Positions 1-12,029 of a stretch of 64,000 nt of DNA are shown piece by piece. This stretch comes from Davidsoniella eucalypti (lineage: Eukaryota > Ascomycota > Sordariomycetes > Microascales > Ceratocystidaceae): assembly GCA_004009845.1 (NCBI GenBank), contig RMBW01000122.1, forward strand, positions 18,527 to 82,526, in the 5' to 3' direction. Each line of letters starts with the position of its first letter. Positions within the stretch are counted from its first letter, which is position 1. The notes under the pieces were generated by a model. It did not search any database and was not told the DNA's origin. It was given only the letters and a program-made list of their open reading frames with translations. A program made the translations under genes and the position numbers.

Positions 1-3000
1 TAGTACGTTGATAGAAGCGAGTGGTCTATAGCATTGAGCCTGATATAGGGTAAGGATCGAGCTATAGCCGGCGTGTCAATCAACTCTACATACGTGGTTT
101 GTTTGTCTACAAGAAAGGACTCTTTGTTCTCTAACGTAGAAAAAAAAGAAGAAAAAAAGGTCAGTGCCTACCGTACCTCACAGTACGCCCAAGAACTTAG
201 GAGACAGGGTATGTTTGCCAGTTTTACTACTACAAAGCCTATGAATCTATTAAACTCTTTTTGCACGCATGAATGTCGTTTCAGAGCATATTTGCTTTGT
301 TGGCACACAGATGTTTTTTTAGTAGTAGAGACTTTTTGTGCTACGACATCAATGCGAGAAATTATACAACATAGGAGCTTGTCATCATTCAGTAAGAAAG
401 GGAGAACACAATAGAGAGAACTTACCATGATGATATCAAATCATAACACTACTATCTAGAAAGACCTTGCTAGCTTGTAAATAGAGACTTTTCGAATCGT
501 CCAATGCAGGTGTGCCTTATTGCTTCCTTTTTTCGGGATTTTTGGGTAATCCCAGGATCTCACCAGACGTATTGTATCTCTCGAAGTCCATGTTTCTCGT
601 CTAGGATCTTAAGCCCACTTAGCATCGTCCTATATTATCAGTATGTACATAGCCTATATATTATACCCTAAGCATTGTACTGAGCGTTGCATTCGTTGTC
701 TCGTTATTGTTTGAGACGTTTTCTTGTAGCTTATAACTTACAACTATCAGTGTCTACAAGACAGGATAGAAACGAGCGGTAATATATTATATCTAAGCCT
801 AAAACAGCACTGATATTCGGCCTGTCCGTTACCTAGTATTCCTCATCTGCGAATATGATAAAGAAAATAGAGAAAAAGAGACAAGGAAACAACCTAAATA
901 CTATAATTTGTACTGTGCATATACGGAACATGATATAATATGTAAGACCAATAACTCACTTCTTAACCTTTGTATTGCTGACATAATAAAATAGAGAAAA
1001 GTCAAGCCATCTACATGAAGGGGAGGGGCGTATCGTGATGTTTCAGGTAAAGTCGATCCTTTCCCAAAAGACTCATGTACATGTAGGAACAACAAGAATA
1101 GAATAGACTGGTAGACAACAATGAATATATTTGTTAACATGCTGATGTCAGATAGTTTTAATCAACCCGAACAATGTTAGAGTACAAAAACAACGAGGAA
1201 AACGGGTGTAGCCAAAGCTATTCTACAACTTGTATTTTTACGATATAAATTAGGCCAAGGGGTAGAGAAAAAAAACTATATGTTCCTAGGTCGTAGATAT
1301 TTGTACATGTACATGTATCTATATACCGTAAGATTTGGTGGCTGCAGGTCTAAGATGAGCTCAAAGTCAAAAAGGCAAAGGAGATGCCACAAAATATCAC
1401 GTTTCTCCATATCTAGAAATGATCTACTTTAGCGTGTTCCCTTTTCTCTAGTAATACCACGTCTGTCTGTAGTTATCGACAGACAATCAATGATAGTCTT
1501 ATTACCGTCTACCTTGCTATTTTCTTTTTTCCTCTTGACCAGGTGAAGGCTTTGAAGAACATTGAACAAAACTACGAATCATAGGCGTAAAAGGTTAGTT
1601 GTTTACCAGCATGAACAAGCTTAGCCCCAGTGGTATACCATGCCGTGACCCTTGTTTCCCTTGGCAACGTATTGCTCTGAATGAGATATCAGAGAATAAC
1701 CCAAAGAAAAACGCCTCCTCATGAGAAAAGGGAGATCACAAGTTTGGGCTTGTTAAGTAGGAAACATGCCATGAGACCCAAACTTTAGCTCTGCCAGGCT
1801 TAGCTTAGTGATGTGCGAAACGAAACAAATTCAAGAAGAGAAAGAAAAGAGAACGGATAGAACATAGTGACATTGGACGAGGAAGCTTCATCAAGCGAGA
1901 AAGATAAGCATACACTAACATATAAATCAGCATCAAGTCCTAGACGTAACCTCCCAAGATACAATACTTGACCGCTACTATCTGCGTTGTCATTCTGAAA
2001 TCTCCAGCCACTTTATCTGATATTCAAATATCACCAACACCCCAAGTCTACCAAAGCCTACTTTTGGGCCTGCAATTAAGCTAGAGTAGTAAAGATATCT
2101 TGGCAACTTCATAACACTTGGGAGGGCTTTCGAAAACATAGTCTCAACATCATGAGCTATCGCTTGATACCTTTAAATTGGTGTATATGAACTCTTGGCA
2201 TCATGAAAGAACGAATTAAACCTGCTGATATCAGCCCTTCAGCTTTACTTGTTTTGGTACTTACTTTGCTTGAGAAAACATTGAGTAATGACCTGGAACC
2301 TGTATGAACGTCCCGTGCTGTTGAGCCTACTAATCACACTAAATGAGACTAAACATTGAAGTTAGCGAGTTTGATTGTTACTATCCCATTATCTGGTCAC
2401 ATCGTTTTATTGCTATCACAGCACTTTTGACTTCATACAAGACTCAACTATATCTAACTATGTGTATCAGTAGTTGATATATGTAGATCCGGGATCGAGC
2501 TGCCAAGGCCAATACATCAGGCAAGACTACCAGCGTACGTAAAGTTCATGTCGTAATAGAATAAGCCCGCCCATAATACTATTCCACGTATCGCATCAAC
2601 CAACATGTGAATATGTCCAAAAATATAAATATGTTACATTTACAGATAAAAGCTTGACAAATGTCCTAAACGTTCCAACCATGGTTCTATGATACGCTTT
2701 AGGCAATAAGTGTTACAGCATATAGTCGGAGTTTACGCTTTCATTATAGTGACTCGTGGGTCAGCTCGTCAAACCAAGTCAAATAATTATTTTCCGAACA
2801 CAGAACACCACTGGATAATCACGAGCACGTATCATGGAGATGCCTACAAGACCCACTGGAAATGAATATGAATAGTTGTATGAAGGCACATGTCGTATAT
2901 CTACTATCAATATCTGTACTATCCAAGCTCACACATCATGGTTAGATGTTATCTCATTGCCTATGAAGATGCTGTGACTACTTCTATCTATTTTAGGCTA

Positions 3001-3240
3001 TTTCCCAAAACAGCCAAACTTTAGATGAGTAATGATCTATAAATTACATTAATATATCTTTGAGGTAAGAGGGGAAATATTTCTGGAAAAGTTGAAGGAT
3101 TGGATCCACTCTTGGTACTATCTTGTATTTCGGGCTAGGGTTATTGTGGATGAATGATCGACGCTCCTGCATAAGTTAAAGTTGATGAGCGCCAGGGTTT
3201 ATTAGACCCTAATTCCACAGACTAACAGTTATCAATTTGG
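1..3240. other. Noncoding AT-rich DNA, no gene recognised
   Basis: No open frame longer than about 115 codons is present, and those that exist lack recognisable motifs and overlap on opposite strands, as expected by chance. Three TACATGTA palindromes occur here (1078-1085, 1304-1311, 1310-1317). Close to the fold-back element at 3244, a nested inverted repeat runs from TAGGGT (3136) to ACCCTA near 3211, with an inner CGCTC/GAGCG stem. I see no tRNA, rRNA or transposon coding segment. Confidence 0.7.
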
Positions 3241-3243
3241 ATG

Positions 3244-3478
3244 ACATGTTGTACTTCTTATACATTGCACAACCTATTTGGGACATAAGTTTACACCGCT
3301 GTTTTGTTTCTGCCGGCTTTATGTCATAGCATTATTATAGTAGTTATAATCACGTGCGGGTATCTTCATGATTTTTGCTCGAATTTTTGTTTAAATAAAT
3401 AAAAAGTATTAAAAGGCGGTGTAAGATGATGTCCCAAATAGGTCGTGCAGTGTATAAGAAGTGCAACATCCATGTGTG
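3244..3478. repeat. MITE-like fold-back element with about 53-bp terminal inverted repeats
   Basis: The left arm (about 3248-3300) and the reverse complement of the right arm (about 3410-3472) match at 46 of 53 positions. They share blocks such as ACTTCTTATACA, ACCTATTTGGGACAT and TTACACCGC. About 110 bp of AT-rich, non-coding sequence separates the arms. Most of the seven mismatches are C/T or G/A transitions, the direction expected of repeat-induced point mutation (RIP) in ascomycetes. There is no transposase, so the element would be non-autonomous. No convincing target-site duplication is visible at the edges, so the exact ends are uncertain. The arm similarity is read directly; the MITE label is inference. 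Confidence 0.8.
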
Positions 3479-6400
3479 TATAGAGTGACTCGTTGGTAAA
3501 GGGTAGATCATCACTTAACTGACATATTTCAATGAGAATAGACATTTACCTACCAAGACAAAAACATAGTACTTTCAAGCTGATTTTTTCAGAGAAACAG
3601 TGGTCCACATCTTGACCCTAGTCTGCCCCCCAGCGTCTTCTGTAGATATACAAATGCATGCATTAATCAGTACATATGTACATACAGTACATGTATGTAG
3701 TAAGTAAGTAAGAAAAAGCTATTAGAAAGTGGCAACCTTTTAGGTAATTAAAATTGAGCAAGAATAGTTCCAGCTATTATTTGCTCTTTGGCTACCACAC
3801 CCTATTTTCTTTCTTGCCTTCGGTCCCGAATTTCCAGCTGAGATTGAATTTCCAGCTGGGGAATGCCGGCCATTTTTGTAACATACCCTAGTGCGTTGTA
3901 ACCGGACATCTGCGGCTTGTGAAGGGTGTTGTGAATGAACCACTGCCCTAACAACTTCGAGAGAAATACATGACTAGTAATTTTTTGCACATCAAAGCTA
4001 GGCTTCTTACAAATTATTTCTCATTGGAAGCACATTACATATATACTAACATTAGCGTTCATAGATGCTATTTTCTAAACGTAAACACACCACTTTCAGA
4101 ATGCTATGCTTTGCAAGGTAGCATCAAACTCTGGTTCGCCATCTATTCCTCATTGTCTAATCGAATAAAAGGTCGTATTCTACAGGCCTGAATGCACCGC
4201 TGATTTATACATGATGACAGTACCATACATGTCTTCTCTGTGGAGGCAACTCTCTGCGCTTCATTAGTTTTTTTCTTTTTTTCTTCTAACCAGAATTTGC
4301 TATCCCCCCTTTGGACACCCACATACTTTGTTGAATTATACCATGCTATCTGATCACTTCATTATTCATCCGAGAGATTGCAGAGATTACTTGTTACCAT
4401 CACCAAGATACTATAGTTACCATGGTACCCTAACCTGGCGGGTTCTGATGTGCAAAGAAAGGAAGACTTTCGCTTGGCTATTAGTTTTGTATGGGGGTTT
4501 AAGCTCAAAGGGTCGCAAGCCATCTTCCCGCCATATATTTATCTATTTTTCCTTTTAATAGAAATAGAACCATCACACCCTCCTCCCCTTACCTTGATAT
4601 TTTCTCTTTCCACCCACTTCCAAGATTAGCCAAGTGTCAAAGGGCTTCACCCTGTTTGTATGATTTCTTATGTGGGTTTATGTTAACTTTCATTTATCAG
4701 CACCTAGCTAGCCACATCACAACAGCTTGTTCGGTTTTTCTTTCCGGATTCCCAAAAGTCCAATATAAGTTAGCGTAGGAGAGCTGGGTCCTTTGGGACA
4801 CAAACAGCCACTATATTGTAATATCAAGAAATAAGTAGACTGACTCGGTCACCAATATCAGACTACTACGTAGTGGAACTCAAAACTGGGATAACTTGAA
4901 AAAAAAGTATGTATATGGTGATTTTGTATTGTGCCAATGAATGCTATTTTGGATATCATCAATCGAGAATGAATTATGTATACGAGCGATACCAAAAAGG
5001 CCAATTTTATTTTACAGACAGTGTTTGGTACATAACAATTGACAGCCAATGCTATGAAATGATTAACCTATACATCACCACTCATGATGATCTGGTCAAG
5101 ACACATGGCAGACTGTAGACACCAAGAGAGATTTGGGATTTTCTACATGATATTCTGGATCACGACAAAGTTTCCGCTCCATAATTCTCAATTTCCCGAT
5201 CTACTGTCATCAACGATGTAAATCATAGTATCAATAGACCCAAAGACTCGTCTAGAATGATGTTCGTTGTTCCAGTGATCGAGTAAACTATAGAGACGAT
5301 CTCAAAACGCGCCCTGGCTTTATAAATTTATCTTCTTTTCTTTGGAAACGGATGAGTAATAAGATTCCGCCCCAGGATCTACTTCTCTTTCTATATGTTA
5401 TTGTCTCTTGGGATTTGTCTTGTAAATCTATCTGATCGATTTAGGCGGGATGGAACCTGGGAAAACCTGCGATGTGTTTAGATTCCTTAGAAGGCCTTTA
5501 CCGAGAATCTGAGTGGGCGTTTTCGCTTTCACTTCTTCTTCTGGCTTGACCTCCGAGACGTCTTATCATCGGGTTCCACGAAGAACCAGCACAATTACTC
5601 CCATTTAGGGCTTAAATTGACACTTCGATGCAAGATCAAGATAGAACGGGAACAAAGGATGATCATGTGTAAGTGCTGTACATATGAATACTAGAAATCA
5701 TGGCTTTAAGCTAAAATCATGTACATACAATACTGTGTGTTTAGAAAACGATGATTTGTAAAAACAGAACGATTTTTTTTTTACTGTTGGCGGCAATTTG
5801 ATGACTTCAAATGCGTTATGGTCAAAATAGCGACGGAAATATATTTAGAAATAGAACATTTAATTCATCAAGACTTTGCTAGAGTCTAGAACCTCTGACT
5901 TCGAACGCAGCCTTGACCCAATGATCGCCCGGGAAATAACGCTTGAATTCTGGTATTATATATATGAGGATTTTCCGTTAAGTTTGCTTCTTGGTCAGTG
6001 CATTCGCCGCAACTTCATCAAAGCAAGCAAAATTACCGCAGCTAGGGGTAATTTAGGGTTTGTCGGTTCGCGAACAGTTCATAGGGCTAAACTTTTAGCT
6101 GGCCCAAGTTGATAATTATGTTGTAGGATAGTGCTAAGTCATGCCTAGGCTATAGTGGACCAGAAAGGAAGGTGCGCCCATTTCAAGGTCGCACAAATGA
6201 CACAAAAGAAGCACCAACGACTTGAGTAGAGATGGAAGAAAATGCACCTACCTCGACTTGATACTATTATGATGAGCAAATAAAATATGGCATGATGAAC
6301 CAATGAGTATTAAATAGAGAAAATGTCGAATCTGAAAATCATGAAGTGGACTCGAATTTGGACAAAAGCCTCATCAGACTCGGCCATAAGTATGAGTATA

Positions 6401-6721
6401 TTGGATAAGCTAGTTTCCTTTCATGGTGTCTGGTCGCAAAAGTTATAGTTCCCAGATACGCACCCTATTTATATTATCTTAGGCATTTCAGCCTTGAATC
6501 TATGATCCATTTTATAGGCTTTTTGGGCTACATAACATTCACAAGCAATGCCATTATCATTCTTAGTCAAGGGCATTTATCTGTCAATATGACAAGCATG
6601 ATCTACACTAAGCATTGCCATTTCTTTTCAGCTGTGTCCCAAGAAAGCTAGATAGGACTATGAATAGACTTATGGCATAAAGTGCCTAATAAGATCACGA
6701 ATAAAGTAAGTAATGAGCTGC

Positions 6722-6764
6722 ACCCGTTCTGAAAATCGCGGAGCGGGATGCGATTTGCACGGGT
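6722..6764. repeat. Nested perfect hairpin
   Basis: An outer stem ACCCGT (6722-6727) pairs with ACGGGT (6759-6764). An inner stem AAATCGC (6733-6739) pairs with GCGATTT (6750-6756) around a 10-nt loop. The two stems are separated by 5 nt on one side and 2 nt on the other, giving 13 base pairs with a single internal bulge. It could be a structured RNA element or a remnant of a small fold-back repeat. No transcript evidence is available. Confidence 0.6.
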
Positions 6765-7637
6765 TTTAGAGACGAGGGAATGTTGATGTAATGAGGACAA
6801 GAAGAACGAGAAGGAAAGAACGAATGCCCCCTCTTCTCAAAGTAGAACGTACTCGCTTGAATCCATCGAAGTACGCCTGGAAAGGGGTGGGCGGGGCAAA
6901 ATGGACAGGAAGGAGAACATATGTAATATCCAAGAGGGAAAACGAGACATACAGAATAGGGAATGGGGAAAGGATTCCGGATGGGACAAACTAAACATAT
7001 ATGTACAGATATACATACGTATAATATGTGCATTATGCAAATAGATAGCATTCGTAAAACAAGAAACGAAGAATAAGTGACTGGACGCAGAGTATATGCT
7101 TGTTTCTTTTTTTCTTTTTGTCACAATATTGACTGTGGCTAGACGTACAAAAAGGCAATGAGAGCACAGTTCCTCACTGATGCTTACTATATTAGGATAG
7201 AATAGACAACTATTCTGACGCTCAGTATTTTTTCATAAGAAAGAGGAAAACATAATGGGAGATGACAAGGCAAGGTACAGTTAGAGGCAGAGAAGTCAAA
7301 GTGGAAGTAAACAGTGAGGATCAATGGATTTCTCCGCGCTTGATGTGAAGAAATGAGAGAGAAGAGAGAAGTGATCGGCAAACAAAGACAGTAAAAAAAA
7401 ACTAAGAAGGGAAGACGCTACTAATACAGAGAGAAATCAGCGAAGCCAGACACCAAGCTAAGATCCTAATTAAGGTTGAGCAGCTGTAGTGCCGGACACT
7501 AGTTAGTGTTTTATTTTGTTTCTTCTTCCTCGCCCCCCCGCTCACTCTTCCTGTCGCTCTTTTTGTGCTCGCCTTTAGTCTTTGTTTCCTAGAACAGCAC
7601 GATCAACACCGATGATTATCGGATTTAGACTGGTCTA

Positions 7638-7658
7638 GGGGATCGGGAGGGGAAGGGG
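7638..7658 (+). other. G-quadruplex motif
   Basis: Four G-runs (GGGG, GGG, GGGG, GGGG) are separated by loops of 3, 1 and 2 nt. This satisfies the usual four-run rule with short loops, which favours stable folding. It lies in gene-free DNA, so no promoter or telomere context explains it. Confidence 0.65.
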
Positions 7659-9376
7659 ATATCATGAGCTGATCAACTGACAGGTTTTCAGCAGCAGACT
7701 AGACAGGATAGTATTACATACTGTAAATTAAATAGGGATGGCATGTGTCTGTACAAAATTCTGTTATCTAGAAGATGATTGCGTGTAGAAACTACCCATA
7801 TCATAGTATTCCTAGAAGGATGATACAACAATGTATCGTTCTCGTAATTTTGCTAATATATATCCTTTCGCTTTTGCATCTTGAAGATTACGTAGTGCAG
7901 GACTCGGTCTTTCAATTTACTCCTTCTAAGCTATTCTATTACGTCGATGGCAACATTTCAAAACTCCTATACATATGATCTTTCTCATGGCTATCATTGA
8001 ATAAACAAATAACCAATTACTGACCGCTGGGTGATGGATTGTACAGGAATCATGTGTGATATTACATGGGCACTTTGGGACTTTTCTAAGTGTCCAACCA
8101 CAAACTTGTGAGTGAACTTGCCTTGTTACTGATACACCAAAAAAGACTACCTTACAAGCATTATGTCACAACACAACGGGTGTGGGAACAAATGCACTTT
8201 TTCGAGCGTTCAAAATCACAGTATAAACGGCGCTAGTTTGGTTCGTTTTCACGTCATATATCTCATCTGTTCCCTCTCAACCGTGTTTAAATCAAGTGGA
8301 AACTGTAGGGGGGGAAACAAGGTAGGCAATAGGATAGGAAAATAACAGCAATAATACAAGGACCACTGTTACTACCATGTCATCGGCGACCAGATCCTAT
8401 TGCCCTCTTTTCTTTTTTTGCTTGAAATTACAAGGAAGCCTTGCAACCAAAAAGTAGGATATCTTGCTTGTTTGCATAAATAGCTATGAAAAATAAAAGC
8501 AAAAAAGACCTACCAAGAGGAACACGGCACGACAGAATGGACATGCAGGAAATGTACTGTTACAACCTACATAGTATTTCTACTATACAGATACATCACA
8601 TCTTTGCATTTTCGGTCTCTAGAGCAATGTGCATATAATCATGGTTAGCAACGGCACACGACAGCCACAAACTACTCCAACTCATTCATGTCGAGTGCAG
8701 TATGCAAGAGCATGTGTATAAAGCCACACGAAATCCGTAGTATAGTACATATAAAATATGTTATATGACTTAGCAGCACTTCCTTGAAAACCCTGGGCGG
8801 GCCTGGCGTGTTTCAGAGCTCTGCTTTAGGTTTAACTTGAAAGCTAGGACCAAGTCCACAACAGCCTTGTTCTTGATCATCTTTCTCTCTTTTTATTTTA
8901 TTTTTATTTTTTAATTCAACTAGTCTTTATTTGTCTAGTAGTTAGCATATGATTCCGATTTCTACCCGATGTGACTCTACAACCCAACGTGCGTATACCA
9001 TGTATTTTTTTTTTCCTACCACGTATCATGTTCTTGACTCTGGATATAGTAGGGGAAAGGGATTCCTGTCTGTGCCCACGGCTGGTAGGTAATCTGATGG
9101 GTGTGGGTTCAAAAGGAAGCGGGTGTTGATGTAAGGCTACGTATAGGAATATGAAAAATAAATAATGCAAGCCTCAATGAGCAGGGGAAAGGGATGGCTT
9201 CCGGAGAGTGGCTTTTATTTCCTGTCAAAGTCTCCATAGCCGGAAAAGTCTGTGTTCCCAAATAGGTTAAAATAACACAAAGAGAATAGAGCCCTCACCC
9301 ATCCTTTTTTGCTCTCCTCTACTGGAAAATGGAAAATGGAAAAGGGAAGGAATTAGCAAGCCCCCAGTATCTCTAT

Positions 9377-9399
9377 CCCTTCCCATCCCATCCCTTCCC
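9377..9399 (-). other. G-quadruplex / i-motif tract on the minus strand
   Basis: Five CCC runs are spaced by two nucleotides each (start points 9377, 9382, 9387, 9392, 9397). On the minus strand this gives five GGG runs with 2-nt loops, a near-ideal quadruplex pattern. It looks like a degenerate CCCWT pentanucleotide microsatellite, which is the simplest explanation. Confidence 0.6.
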
Positions 9400-10643
9400 T
9401 TCTCTTATAAGCCCATCCCCGGGAAAGCTGTCAGCGACGATCATAAGAGGGGACACGACAGATTGAAACCCAGTAATTATCAGTGCTAGCCAGCAAACTG
9501 TCTTTCCCTTTCTACCACTATACTAAAACGATACAAAGAGAAAAGGTAATAGGACTCTGCCGAGGATGGCGTGGTGATGGACTTTTAGACTCGATTCCTG
9601 CCTTGCAAAGCAGGGCTTATGCTAAAATTTTCCGCTGCTCTTGTTATATCTATAAGGCGTAGTTTTTTTTTTGCGAGCTTTTTTATTCTTTTCTGTTTAC
9701 CAGCTAAGATCAAGAATATCAGTTCAGCTTGTGTGTGTTTTTTTTTCGGGCTTTTTTTTCATTCTTCGGTCAGCTTACGGTTTGGTCATATCGTGATTCT
9801 TGACCTCCGGATATTCAGCATTCACTCCGGATTTTCTCTACCTTTCCAATTCCTTTCTCATTCTCTCCTGGTCTCGTCAAGACATCCTTGAGCCCTGCTC
9901 TTTTCTCATCTACATCTCCCTGTTCTCACCTCTTTCTTTTTTCTTCTCTTTTTCCCCTTCTAGTGATAGAAGCAGGTTTATAACAACCAGAACAGACATC
10001 ATCCATTAACCACAGACCTTCATTCATAGAGTGCCAAAATAAAGATTAAAGAACAAATTAACAGTCCCTACATGTATATTTCCTCTAGCCATATCCTCTT
10101 GTTCTTTTGACGTTTATGAAGGTCCAATTACTACTTAATATAAGCACAAAGTGCCATGATACTTTCTTTTCCATATCCCATAGGCTTTGTTACAGTCTCC
10201 CCCAAAGGAGTCTGAGCTGAACTTTGGAGGAGACCAAGATACACCAGAGAAAAAGACAACAAGAAAACAAACAATACGAAGGCTGTCCTCTCTACTCGCT
10301 AGATTTTTCGGATGCTACCCGGGGTTATTTCATTCATCTTGTTGACACTGGATCCATCTTATATTCGCTTGCTAAGTGGGAACCCTTATCTCTGATGCTT
10401 ACAGATATTCCGTATATTTAGCGTCATCTACTATACCATTGCATTGAAGGTAATATTGCTCGTTATGATATTACACGTTTGTTTGTTTGTTTGCTGTAGT
10501 TTCTCTGATAATGCTTATTTGGCACAGCTGCATAGACTGTCTAATATTGTTTCTTTCCCAATATATCACAAAATCGGAAAAGTATAATTGCCCAAGTTTC
10601 ACCTTAAAAATAACAAGATTTTTGACTCGGAACATTTATGCCA

Positions 10644-10693
10644 GCCATACAACCCTAAGTATATGACATAAGCGTAGCATAGGGTTATATGGC
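10644..10693. repeat. Inverted repeat with telomere-like arms
   Basis: The left arm GCCATACAACCCTA (10644-10657) matches the reverse complement of the right arm (10680-10693) at 13 of 14 positions. The single mismatch is C versus T. The loop is 22 nt. The inner half of each arm is the TTAGGG-related heptamer TAGGGTT. It belongs to a small set of such inverted repeats in this window and may be a mini fold-back element. Confidence 0.65.
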
Positions 10694-11442
10694 ACTTGCA
10701 CTTTTTCATTTCCAGTACGATTACTCAAAAGAGTTATACTACGATTTCAATTCTTGGTTTTAATTTATATTGGAGGCTTAAAGTACCACAACAGCCAGTA
10801 TATCAGAAAACCCCAGATTCCTTACTCAAGGAACCCTTCAAATGGCCTTGAGCGCTGCATCTCCTTTTGCGGGATAGTTCGTAGGCGTTACCAAGCTTCT
10901 CAAAGCATTATGGCAAACCTTGATATGAGGGGTAGTTCGAGTGAAAGTCTTCCTTATCAGACCCAGCTGGAATATTTTGTCTTCTCATATCATTAGCTAC
11001 TCTTGTTATGTTTGTATGACACCCTGACGGAAACCCTAGCCTGGTTGCTCATCAATCTTAATCCATGTCGACGGTCTAGACCAAGGACTGACTCTTTGCT
11101 ACCTTTGACCCTTTACTTTCTTCTTCTTCTTGTTTCTGTAGTATTACCGGAAGTATCTATCAATATGCTTTCATATACTGTAACTATCAAGGGACCGTCA
11201 AGGTTCTCTACATTTCGTAATATATTGTCTATCAAGTTGTTGGTGCACTGGATTTGTGTTTCTCCCCGACTAGATGCTGAATATCGGTAATGATGACATC
11301 GGTAGTCAGCTATCCTAAATATACGCCAACACGCCATCCTGTAACAAGCACTGATAGCGGAGCTGGATAGTTTGTGGCTTGCTTTGTCAGTGGTGTACTA
11401 TGCTGTGCCATGTTGCACCATTATACAGGTTCCGGCATCTCT

Positions 11443-11892
11443 ATGGTAAATACACGAGGCAGGCCTAATAAGGTGGAGGAGATATCGAGGCCCTTATCGA
11501 ACCCTCCCAGTATGTCTGTCTCTGAAAGCGCAGATGGAGGCTGGTCTGACACCATGACATCGACTTAAAACTCTATCTGATTAGAGGTGTCTGAGATGTA
11601 TATTGTATATATCTACAGGATATCACTGCTACCGGCTGCCGCAGAGAAACATACACCGTAGACATGATGAGTTACTAGCTGTAACATTACAGATGCCTAT
11701 AACCCTGAGCTAGTATCGGATCTATTGAACAGTTTAGCCCAGGGGCTAGAAAAAAAGAACCAAAGTATCGTTGACGGTCCCGCTGTTCCGAAGTCATCAG
11801 GTAATCATGTTGATTCAAAGACAGGCTCATCGACTACATGTATCTGTACAATGAGAGACAAGGCTTCGTTTCTCTTCTCACTTGTTTTGTAA
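11443..11892 (+). pseudogene. Decayed reading frame, possibly retroelement gag
   Basis: One frame runs 150 codons interrupted by about five stops. It opens with an ATG and a start resembling the MVNTR-type N-terminus seen in many Ty3/gypsy gag proteins, followed by a Ser/Pro/Glu-rich stretch to 11568. From 11671 the same frame is open for 73 codons and contains a protein-like helical segment (LVSDLLNSLAQGLEKKNQ). The stops are TAA, TGA and TAG, which can arise from CAA, CGA and CAG by C-to-T change, consistent with RIP. No reverse transcriptase, protease, integrase or LTR was found next to it. The gag identity is a weak inference; the shared frame is visible. Confidence 0.3.
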
Positions 11893-12005
11893 TTGTTTTC
11901 TCGCCAAGTCTAGGGGCGGGAAGGGAAGAAAGTCACAAACAAAAAAGGGTTTAAGACGGTCATTCTGGTTGAGGTCGCCCATGTTAGCAATGTTGCGGTG
12001 GGGGG

Positions 12006-12029
12006 TTTTTTTTTTTGGGAAAAAAAAAA
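12006..12029. repeat. T11-GGG-A10 snap-back hairpin
   Basis: A run of 11 T is followed by GGG and 10 A, so ten T-A pairs can close over a 3-nt loop. Adjacent homopolymers like this may come from slippage or from a fold-back copying event. Confidence 0.6.

Larger units (their letters stand above)
3479..10640. other. Noncoding DNA, no gene recognised
   Basis: Intergenic sequence with scattered microsatellites: GTAAGTAAGTAAG near 3700, repeated GGAAAAT near 9325, and A/T-rich tracts near 8890 and 9665. It contains a strong nested hairpin (6722-6764) and two G-quadruplex motifs (7638-7658 on the plus strand, 9377-9399 on the minus strand). The longest frames (about 90-118 codons) are low-complexity, rich in Leu, Phe, Ser and Arg, and show no domain. 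I see no gene. Confidence 0.65.

Noticed and set aside
9256..9272. Second copy of the 3244 fold-back element, from a shared TCCCAAATAGGT
   Set aside because: The match is only 12 nt with no similarity on either side; about one such match is expected by chance.
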